Assembly: GCA_003559585.1 (NCBI GenBank)
Contig: PWKX01000170.1
Span: forward strand, 1-6,405
Source of the DNA: Mollicutes bacterium
Lineage (GTDB): Bacteria; Bacillota_I; Bacilli_A; Izemoplasmatales; Izemoplasmataceae
Direction: 5' to 3'
DNA length: 6,405 bases
Part shown: positions 1-5,267 of the stretch, in pieces
Layout of the letters: each line of letters begins with the position of its first letter
Numbering within the stretch: position 1 is the first letter of the stretch
Translations under genes and position numbers: made by a program
Notes under the pieces: generated by a model
The model's input: the letters and a program-made list of their open reading frames with translations, nothing else
Told to the model about the DNA's origin: nothing
Databases searched by the model: none

Positions 1-218
1 GCACACATATGAACAAGGTTTTCGCCTTGATGGTTGATTTGATGCACATTGACGTCTTCTTTAATAAAAAAATGAACAAGCGCTAAAGATTTTCGTTTAA
101 CAGCATAAAACAAAGCGTTTTGATTGAACGCATCGGTTTTTTTGCCGTCTTTGCCATGAAAAACTTCTAATTTTTCTTTTTTAAAGGCATTGATAATGTG
201 CTTACTTGCATAATCCAT
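1..218 (-). CDS. Ankyrin-repeat-like protein, N-terminal 72 residues (partial, runs off left edge)
   Basis: An open frame with no stop runs from an ATG at 218 off the left edge, giving 72 residues. Residues 1-28 are lysine-rich and match nothing I recognise. From about residue 29 the pattern resembles an ankyrin repeat: NALFYAV stands for the usual TPLHxAA, then LALVHFFIKEDVNV for the second helix and the G-A-D-V-N-like turn. A second repeat seems to begin at INHQGENLVHMC. Ankyrin repeats bind proteins, so no specific function can be given. The ATG at 218 is preceded by GGGTGATG, a partial Shine-Dalgarno match; an in-frame ATG at 222-224 is the alternative. The frame is also open further upstream, through the HU terminator, but no start there has a ribosome site. 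No signal peptide is visible at the chosen start. The gene follows the HU terminator on the same strand with no recognisable promoter between. Confidence 0.6.
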   Translation of the reverse strand, partial: MDYASKHIINAFKKEKLEVFHGKDGKKTDAFNQNALFYAVKRKSLALVHFFIKEDVNVHQINHQGENLVHMC

Positions 219-251
219 AGACATCACCCAGTTTAAGCGTACCACAAGGTC

Positions 252-286
252 AAAAAAAATACCATACGATTTGTATGGTATTTTTC
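252..286 (-). terminator. Rho-independent terminator of the HU gene (potentially bidirectional)
   Basis: A perfect inverted repeat pairs 255-267 with 273-285 around a five-base loop (268-272). Its core is TACCATAC/GTATGGTA. Read on the minus strand it starts about 12 bases after the HU stop codon and is followed by eight T (259-252). The plus strand also has a T run after the stem (281-285), so the element could stop transcription from either side. Confidence 0.85.
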
Positions 287-297
287 TATTGATGTCA

Positions 298-570
298 TTA
301 TCTTACTGCATCTTTTAAAACTTTACCAGCTTTGAAAGCAGGTGATTTTTGAGCAGCGATGTTGATTGGCGCACCAGTTCTAGGGTTATGACCTACACGT
401 GGTTTACGCTCTCTTACCTCGAAAGTACCGAAGCCAGTTAAAACTACCTTGTCGCCGCCAACGAGAGCTTCTTGAATTGAACCAAGTGTTGCGTTTAAAG
501 CTGCTTCTGCATCTTTTTTAGTTAAACCTGATGCATCTGCAATTTTAGCAATTAATTCTGTCTTATTCAT
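298..570 (-). CDS. hup: HU-family histone-like DNA-binding protein
   Basis: A 90-residue protein of exactly the usual HU length. HU dimers bind and bend DNA with little sequence preference and help compact the nucleoid and support replication, repair and recombination. The N-terminus MNKTELIAKIADASGLTKKDA is the classic helix-turn-helix of HU. The signature GFGTFEVRERKPRVGHNPRTG at about 46-66 is the DNA-embracing beta arm, and Pro63 in NPRTG is the residue that intercalates to kink DNA. The C-terminal helix ends SPAFKAGKVLKDAVR. The start is fixed by a strong ribosome site, AGAAGGAGGG at 581-590, ten bases upstream. The gene has its own promoter and terminator, as expected for an abundant protein. 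HU at the end of the cmk-der-gpsA neighbourhood matches hbs of Bacillus. IHF is less likely in this lineage. Confidence 0.97.
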   Translation of the reverse strand: MNKTELIAKIADASGLTKKDAEAALNATLGSIQEALVGGDKVVLTGFGTFEVRERKPRVGHNPRTGAPINIAAQKSPAFKAGKVLKDAVR

Positions 571-580
571 ATAATGAATA

Positions 581-590
581 CCCTCCTTCT
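581..590 (-). promoter_or_regulatory. Strong ribosome binding site of the HU gene
   Basis: On the minus strand the sequence reads AGAAGGAGGG, a near-complete Shine-Dalgarno match ten bases before the HU ATG. It is the strongest ribosome site among the minus-strand genes here, which fits high HU expression. Confidence 0.85.
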
Positions 591-608
591 TTTTTATAAC
601 TTATGCTC

Positions 609-637
609 ATTATAGCAACTCATTAAGCCATTTGCAA
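609..637 (-). promoter_or_regulatory. Promoter of the HU gene (extended -10)
   Basis: On the minus strand, -35 TTGCAA (637-632) is followed by a 17-base spacer and a perfect -10 TATAAT (614-609). The -10 is preceded by TGC, making a TGnTATAAT extended -10. Transcription would start near 602 and give a leader of about 32 bases. It lies just downstream of the gpsA terminator, so HU is transcribed apart from the upstream operon. Confidence 0.82.
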
Positions 638-658
638 GAAAATCAAGCTTTAATTATG

Positions 659-682
659 AAAAAAAGGGGAAAATTCCCCTTT
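659..682 (-). terminator. Rho-independent terminator after gpsA
   Basis: Read on the minus strand, AAAGGGGA pairs with TCCCCTTT around a four-base AT loop and is followed by a run of T ending at 659. The stem begins inside the gpsA stop codon, so termination is placed immediately at the end of the gene. It closes the cmk-to-gpsA operon and separates it from the HU promoter 22 bases further on. Confidence 0.85.
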
Positions 683-1685
683 ATTTAGGCTTGTCTTCAC
701 TCTTTGAGTCCCTTGATAGCAGATGAGAGAGTACCACTTTTGGTTCTATTTTATTAAAAACCACATCATAAATCGCATCAATGATTGGTGTGTCAATGTC
801 TGCGACCTTCGATAGCTGATAAGCCGCTTGGGTAGTTCTAATACCTTCTACGACCATCGTCATCGACTTCAACGTCTCTTCTAAATTTTTACCACTGCCG
901 ATTTTATAGCCTGCTTGAAAGTTTCTAGAATGTTCTGAGGTGCATGTGACGATTAAATCACCAATGCCGGATAAACCGTATAGCGTTTCAGGATCAGCAC
1001 CTAAATGGGCATAAATTTTATGCATTTCAACCAATGAGCGTGACATAAAGGCCGCTAACGCGTTATCGCCTAAGCCTTGACCTCTAATGATACCCGCGGC
1101 TAAAGCAAAAATATTTTTCAAAGCACCACCGAGTTCAACACCTTTTAAATCAGTGCTTGAATACACTCTAAAGTATTGTTGGTTGTGAAACATCGATTGA
1201 ACAAATTGAGCGGCTGCTTCATCTTCACTGGCTGCGGTTAATGCGGTTGTCATCCCTTTAATAACTTCCTCAGCATGCGAAGGCCCCGATAGAGAAACAA
1301 TGTGTTTTATGTTTGATTCAGGCACCATCTCAGCGATGATTTCACTGATGCGTTTAAAGCTTTCTGGTTCAATGCCTTTAGCGGCATTGATGAAGGTTTT
1401 GGCTCCTTTTATAAAGGGCAATGCTTCTTCTAAAGCACTGCGTAAGACTTTAGTTGGCACCACAAATAAAACAACATCCGCATGATTCATCGCTGTTTCT
1501 ATGTTTGTGGTGGCTTTAATGTCTTTTGGAATATAGGCATCTAATTGCACACAAAGATGCAAACGATTGATGTTGTCGACGGTTTTTTCGTTGATGTCGT
1601 AAACAAGGACATTGTGGTGGTTATCTGATAATACTTTTGAAAGGGCTAAGCCCCATGAGCCACCACCGATAACGGTTGTATTCAT
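681..1685 (-). CDS. gpsA: NAD(P)-dependent glycerol-3-phosphate dehydrogenase
   Basis: A 334-residue cytoplasmic enzyme of normal length. It reduces dihydroxyacetone phosphate to sn-glycerol 3-phosphate, the backbone for membrane phospholipids. The N-terminal Rossmann nucleotide site is GGGSWG (7-12), against the more usual GAGSWG. Further family motifs are AAKGIE (101-106), SGPSHAEEV (133-141), ELGGALKNIFALAAGI (184-199, containing the catalytic-type Lys190), GLGDN (204-208) and GLSGIGDLIVTCTSEHSRN (237-255, with the Arg254-Asn255 pair). The 36-55 segment is diverged and lacks the usual N-x-YLP pattern after the first Rossmann half. The C-terminus ends in a charged SKSEDKPK tail. The start codon directly abuts the der stop (TAAATG) with only a partial ribosome site (GTGAT) upstream, so translation is probably coupled to der. 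A terminator follows at once. Identity is secure. Confidence 0.97.
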   Translation of the reverse strand: MNTTVIGGGSWGLALSKVLSDNHHNVLVYDINEKTVDNINRLHLCVQLDAYIPKDIKATTNIETAMNHADVVLFVVPTKVLRSALEEALPFIKGAKTFINAAKGIEPESFKRISEIIAEMVPESNIKHIVSLSGPSHAEEVIKGMTTALTAASEDEAAAQFVQSMFHNQQYFRVYSSTDLKGVELGGALKNIFALAAGIIRGQGLGDNALAAFMSRSLVEMHKIYAHLGADPETLYGLSGIGDLIVTCTSEHSRNFQAGYKIGSGKNLEETLKSMTMVVEGIRTTQAAYQLSKVADIDTPIIDAIYDVVFNKIEPKVVLSHLLSRDSKSEDKPK

Positions 1686-2993
1686 TTAATCACGCTTTCT
1701 TAATATGATTTTAATCGGGGTGCCTTCAAACCCAAAGGCTGCCCGTAAGCGGTTAATGATATAACGTTCATAACTAAAATGCATCCACTCAGTGTTGTTC
1801 ACAAACAGCACAAACGCAGGTGGTTTGGTTGCGACTTGTGTGGCGTAATACACTTTGATCAGACCACCGTTATGGCTTTTAGGTGGACTCATATGAAATG
1901 CATCGTTAATCACGTCGTTTAAAACACTGGTTTGTACGCGTTTTGTGTATTGTTCAAACACAGAGTGTATCGCTGGAAACAACGTATTAATACGCTGTTT
2001 TTTAAGGGCCGATAAGAAGATAATCGGTGCGTAAGCTAAAAATTGGAAATGCGCTTTAATTTTATCTTCCCATTGATTCATCGTGCGTGTTTCTTTTTCG
2101 ACAGTGTCCCATTTATTAATGACAATGATGCTAGCTTTACCGGCATCATGGGCATAACCAGCAATGCGTTTATCTTGTTCTAAAATGCCACGTTCAGCAT
2201 CAATTAGGATTAAAGCAACATCGCTTCTTTCAATCGCACGCATGGCCCGTAAAACACTATATTTTTCAGCTTCTTCATAGACTTTTCCGCGTTTTCTAAG
2301 TCCAGCGGTATCAATCACCACATACTCTTGATTATCTTTGGTAAAGATTGAATCAATCGCATCACGGGTGGTCCCTTCAATTTCACTAACAATAACCCGG
2401 TTTTCACCGAGCAACGTATTCATCAGTGAGCTTTTACCGACATTTGGTCTGCCGATTAAACAAAAACGCAACACACTCTCATCGTATGGTTCTTCTGTGG
2501 CATCAGGTAAAATCTTAATCGTTTCATCCAGCAAATCCCCAATACCAATGCCGTGGTGGGCTGAAACAGCGATTGGATCGCCTAAACCAAGGGCATAAAA
2601 CTCATAAAGGTTATCTTTTAATTCTGGGTTATCAACTTTGTTGACTGCCACTAAAACAGGTTTTTGGGATTTATAAAGCATGCGGGCAATCCATGAATCT
2701 TCTTCAGTGATGCCATTTTTCGCATCCACGCATAAAATGATGACATCGGCTTCTTCAATCGCAATTTCCGTTTGACCTTTGATGTCATGGACAAAAGGGG
2801 CATCGTCAAAGTCGATGCCGCCGGTGTCGATAATATTAAATTGTTTCGTTAACCATTCGGCTTGTGCGTAAATGCGATCACGCGTTAAACCTGGGGTTTC
2901 ATTGGTAATCGACAGTCTTTCGCCGATGATACGGTTAAAAAGACTGGATTTTCCAACATTTGGACGGCCAACGATCGCCACTGAAGGTAGCAT
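1686..2993 (-). CDS. der: Ribosome biogenesis GTPase Der (EngA)
   Basis: A 435-residue double GTPase of typical Der length that acts in maturation of the 50S ribosomal subunit. The first G domain has the P-loop GRPNVGKS (9-16), TPGLTRD (33-39), DTGG (56-59) and NKVD (118-121). The second has GRPNVGKS (181-188), EGTTRD (206-211), DTAG (228-231) and NKWD (293-296). The C-terminal KH-like domain, about 352-435, ends in PIKIILRKRD, the typical Der tail. All nucleotide-binding motifs are intact. The ATG at 2993 follows AAAGGGGA (3001-3008) by seven bases. It lies 38 bases after the S1 gene, in a gap with no clear promoter or terminator, and abuts gpsA, so it is an internal operon gene. The tandem G domains exclude the single-domain relatives Era and ObgE. 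Confidence 0.98.
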   Translation of the reverse strand: MLPSVAIVGRPNVGKSSLFNRIIGERLSITNETPGLTRDRIYAQAEWLTKQFNIIDTGGIDFDDAPFVHDIKGQTEIAIEEADVIILCVDAKNGITEEDSWIARMLYKSQKPVLVAVNKVDNPELKDNLYEFYALGLGDPIAVSAHHGIGIGDLLDETIKILPDATEEPYDESVLRFCLIGRPNVGKSSLMNTLLGENRVIVSEIEGTTRDAIDSIFTKDNQEYVVIDTAGLRKRGKVYEEAEKYSVLRAMRAIERSDVALILIDAERGILEQDKRIAGYAHDAGKASIIVINKWDTVEKETRTMNQWEDKIKAHFQFLAYAPIIFLSALKKQRINTLFPAIHSVFEQYTKRVQTSVLNDVINDAFHMSPPKSHNGGLIKVYYATQVATKPPAFVLFVNNTEWMHFSYERYIINRLRAAFGFEGTPIKIILRKRD

Positions 2994-3031
2994 AGGCTTA
3001 TCCCCTTTATGTATGTTAGTTTTTTAAATGC

Positions 3032-4402
3032 TTATTGTTTAAAGTTTTTTAATTTATCAGCGAAAAGTTCGCCTAATGTTTGTGATTGGTCTTCTTCGTT
3101 TTCACTACGTAAATGTTTCTTAAACTCATCACGCACTTGTTTTTCATCGTAATCTTTTTTGGAAATGACCATTTGCCATTGTTTTCTATCAAACTTTTTC
3201 ACAATGGCGTTGATTACATCTGATTCTTTTAATACATCAGACACAGCATCAACATGCGCATCTTGTATTTCACTGATTGGTAAGAATGCATACACACCTT
3301 GAACGTCTACTAACGCCCCGCGAGATTGAATCTCTTTTACCTCACCACTGACGGTTTCACCAACTTTGACTTTCACATCATCCCAAGGGTTATATTCTAA
3401 ATGTTTTTTAGATAACTGCATGCGTCTGTTTTCAACGTCAATAGATAAAATTTGAACATCGATTTCCTGACCGACTTCAACTTCACCAGCAAGATTGAAA
3501 CGTGGGTCCCACGCGTAATCGTTTTTGTTGATGATACCAGCCACATCGCGGTCAACTTCAACCAAAATACCGAATTTCATTTTTTTAACGATTTTACCTT
3601 TAACTTTGTCGCCAACCTTATGTGCTTCTGCAAAGGTTTCCCATGGTGTTTTTTGCAAGGCTTTAAGTGAAAGACCACGTTTTTGGTTTTTAGCTTCTAT
3701 GACTTTAACTTCAACTTCTTGACCTTCTTTAACGATATCACTTGGATTAGATGTGCGGTGATGGCTCATTTCTGAGACATGAAGCAATCCTTCAACTTCG
3801 CCAAAACGAACAAAGGCCCCATAAGGCATCACTTTTGAAACTGTACCTGTTTTAACATCGCCTTCTTGAATGGTTTCAAGTTCTTCTTTTTTCTTTGCTT
3901 GTTTTAATTTACGTTCAACCGCTTTATGTGAAACAACTAGTTTTTTACGGCTGATTTCGATGATTTTAACTTCTAAGGTTTGGCCAATGAATGATTCGAG
4001 ATCGTCTTGATAGCTCATCGACACCTCGCGTGCTGGCATGAATAGGTCTAAGCCATAGGCTCTTACAATAAGACCACCTTTATTGCGTTCTTTAACTACC
4101 GCTTCAAAGGTTTCCTCATTTTCAAATTTATTTTGTAAATCTTCAAAAATTTCTTGTTTTTCAATGTCAATTCTTGAAAGCAATAAAACCCCCGCATCAT
4201 CATCTTTTTTACGAACGATGGCTTCGATTTCGTCACCTTCTTTGTAAAGTTCTTTTGCGCTGCCAATGTCTTTAGTCGTGAGGTTATCTAAATAAATGGT
4301 ACCTTCTGTGGAGTAACCGACATCAACAATCACCTCGTTGTCTTTGACTTGATAGACGGTGCCTGTCACCTTAGTACCTTCTTGTAAATTTTTAAAATTC
4401 AT
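3032..4402 (-). CDS. rpsA: S1 RNA-binding domain protein, ribosomal protein S1 homologue with five S1 domains
   Basis: A 456-residue protein that I read as five consecutive OB-fold S1 domains, at about 6-77, 94-161, 178-248, 263-333 and 345-416, with a charged C-terminal tail. Domain 3 is the most canonical: GTVSKVMPYGAFVRFGEVEGLLHVSEMS. Domain 2 (VVKERNKGGLIVRAYGLDLFMPAREVS) resembles the second domain of S1 proteins. S1 proteins bind single-stranded RNA, and in Proteobacteria help load mRNA on the 30S subunit. The Bacillus homologue YpfD is shorter, with four domains, and its role is less clear. E. coli S1 has six. The ATG at 4402 follows AGAGAGGA (4411-4418) by eight bases, and the first 11 bases overlap the end of cmk, suggesting coupled translation. 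The cmk-S1 pairing is an old and widespread gene order. Family is certain; equivalence to E. coli S1 in function is not. Confidence 0.93.
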   Translation of the reverse strand: MNFKNLQEGTKVTGTVYQVKDNEVIVDVGYSTEGTIYLDNLTTKDIGSAKELYKEGDEIEAIVRKKDDDAGVLLLSRIDIEKQEIFEDLQNKFENEETFEAVVKERNKGGLIVRAYGLDLFMPAREVSMSYQDDLESFIGQTLEVKIIEISRKKLVVSHKAVERKLKQAKKKEELETIQEGDVKTGTVSKVMPYGAFVRFGEVEGLLHVSEMSHHRTSNPSDIVKEGQEVEVKVIEAKNQKRGLSLKALQKTPWETFAEAHKVGDKVKGKIVKKMKFGILVEVDRDVAGIINKNDYAWDPRFNLAGEVEVGQEIDVQILSIDVENRRMQLSKKHLEYNPWDDVKVKVGETVSGEVKEIQSRGALVDVQGVYAFLPISEIQDAHVDAVSDVLKESDVINAIVKKFDRKQWQMVISKKDYDEKQVRDEFKKHLRSENEEDQSQTLGELFADKLKNFKQ

Positions 4403-5057
4403 CTGTATCTTCCTCTCTAACTTTTGCTTCTATGGTTTTAACCACATCTTCAATGTCCATATCCGATGTGTCAATCACAATCGCATCTTCAGCCGCTTTT
4501 AAGGGGCTGTGTTTTCTGTTTGAATCAAAATCATCTCTGGTGATGATTTCTTGTTTTAAATCATCTAAGGGAATATGAATGCCGTTTTTAGCGTTTTCTA
4601 AAAAGCGTCGTTTAGCGCGGGTGGTCACATCGGCGGTTAAGAAAAATTTATAATTTGCTTTTGGTAATACATTATAACCGATATCCCTACCATCCATGAC
4701 AACATCATGGTCTCTTGCAAGTTTTTGTTGGCGTTCAACAAGTACCCGCCTAACTAAAGCATGAGAACTAACCAGTGAAACATTATTGGAAACCTCACGA
4801 GAACGAATGTCTTTTGATACATCTTTACCGTCCATAAATAAGACGCCATTTTTATAATCAAACTTTGTTTGATCAAGAAAATCAAAGGCGTCTTCATCAT
4901 CTAAATCAACATTCAATCGCATGGCTTTTAAGGTTATTGCACGATACATCGCGCCTGTATCTATATGTGTGTAATCAAGCAAATCAGAAACCAGTTTAGC
5001 GATGGTACTCTTACCTGCCCCAGCCGGTCCATCAATGGCAATTTGTCTTTTCGGCAT
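4392..5057 (-). CDS. cmk: Cytidylate (CMP/dCMP) kinase
   Basis: A 221-residue cytoplasmic nucleoside monophosphate kinase of normal length. It transfers phosphate from ATP to CMP or dCMP, feeding CTP and dCTP pools and recycling CMP from RNA decay and phospholipid synthesis. Visible motifs are the P-loop GPAGAGKST (10-18), DTGAMYR (33-39, CMP binding), MDGRDIG (121-127) and the lid and substrate region RDDFDSNRKHSPL (174-186). After GRDIG there is Tyr where Thr is common, a small variation. The C-terminus is acidic (REEDTDEF). The start is supported by AAGAGGTGATC (5061-5071), a very good Shine-Dalgarno match four bases upstream. It is the first gene of the minus-strand operon, has its own promoter, and overlaps the S1 gene by 11 bases. 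Identity is secure. Confidence 0.97.
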   Translation of the reverse strand: MPKRQIAIDGPAGAGKSTIAKLVSDLLDYTHIDTGAMYRAITLKAMRLNVDLDDEDAFDFLDQTKFDYKNGVLFMDGKDVSKDIRSREVSNNVSLVSSHALVRRVLVERQQKLARDHDVVMDGRDIGYNVLPKANYKFFLTADVTTRAKRRFLENAKNGIHIPLDDLKQEIITRDDFDSNRKHSPLKAAEDAIVIDTSDMDIEDVVKTIEAKVREEDTDEF

Positions 5058-5084
5058 TCGATCACCTCTTTAAAAATCATAACC

Positions 5085-5111
5085 ATTATATCACAAATGA
5101 TGGCTTTTCAA
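5085..5111 (-). promoter_or_regulatory. Promoter of the cmk operon (extended -10)
   Basis: On the minus strand a perfect TATAAT (5090-5085) is preceded by TGA, forming an extended TGnTATAAT -10 element. The best -35 candidate is TTGAAA at 5111-5106, but its 15-base spacer is short, so the promoter probably relies on the extended -10. Transcription would start near 5078, about 20 bases before the cmk start codon. It would drive cmk, the S1 gene, der and gpsA. Confidence 0.72.
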
Positions 5112-5182
5112 TAATACTATTTTACGTTATTTAAGCTCAGATTTCAAAGAGATGGGTGATTTTCACAGTTATTAATTTGTTC

Positions 5183-5211
5183 TTGATAATGTAAGCGCTT
5201 TTTGTTATACT
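5183..5211 (+). promoter_or_regulatory. Promoter of the hppA gene
   Basis: TTGATA (5183-5188) and TATACT (5206-5211) are separated by exactly 17 bases, a good sigma-A type promoter. Transcription would start near 5218, leaving a leader of about 50 bases. The spacer between the two boxes contains a cre-like palindrome, listed separately. Confidence 0.8.
5190..5203 (+). promoter_or_regulatory. Candidate cre operator (CcpA-type) inside the hppA promoter
   Basis: TGTAAGCGCTTTTT matches 13 of 14 positions of the catabolite-responsive element TGWAARCGYTWNCW, with the central AAGCGCTT palindrome intact. It lies wholly between the -35 and -10 boxes, where a bound CcpA or other LacI-family repressor would block RNA polymerase. 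That hppA is repressed in rich sugar is inferred; no regulator gene is visible in the window. Confidence 0.6.
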
Positions 5212-5255
5212 CTATACAAATGTAAGTCTACGTACAAACACATTATTTAAAGGTT

Positions 5256-5260
5256 AGGAG
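5256..5260 (+). promoter_or_regulatory. Ribosome binding site deciding the hppA start
   Basis: AGGAG lies seven bases before the ATG at 5268 but only one base before the in-frame ATG at 5262. Spacing therefore favours 5268. A weaker AAAGG at 5249-5253 could serve the 5262 start, which would add only Met-Arg. Confidence 0.75.
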
Positions 5261-5267
5261 AATGAGG

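Noticed and set aside
1300..1485. Plus-strand open frame of 61 codons inside gpsA
   Set aside because: It is antisense to conserved gpsA coding sequence, has no recognisable family pattern and no convincing start signal.
2338..2598. Plus-strand open frame of 86 codons inside der
   Set aside because: It is a shadow of the second G domain of der on the opposite strand; no independent motif is present.
3452..3722. Two overlapping plus-strand open frames inside the S1 gene
   Set aside because: Both are antisense to S1 domains 3-4, their translations are low-complexity mirrors of the coding strand, and they lack ribosome sites.
5152..5175. Seven-codon frame (MGDFHSY) upstream of hppA, preceded by AAAGAG
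   Set aside because: It lies upstream of the predicted hppA -35 box, so it would not be in the hppA message as a leader peptide, and it has no attenuator-like structure after it.
5221..5236. TGTA-N8-TACA imperfect palindrome with TACGTA in the hppA leader
   Set aside because: Only four bases per arm pair; this is common by chance in AT-rich DNA and matches no operator I know.
5058..5267. Possible riboswitch or small RNA in the divergent spacer
   Set aside because: The hppA leader is only about 50 bases and no long stem, terminator or known riboswitch core is visible; promoters and the cre-like site account for the region.
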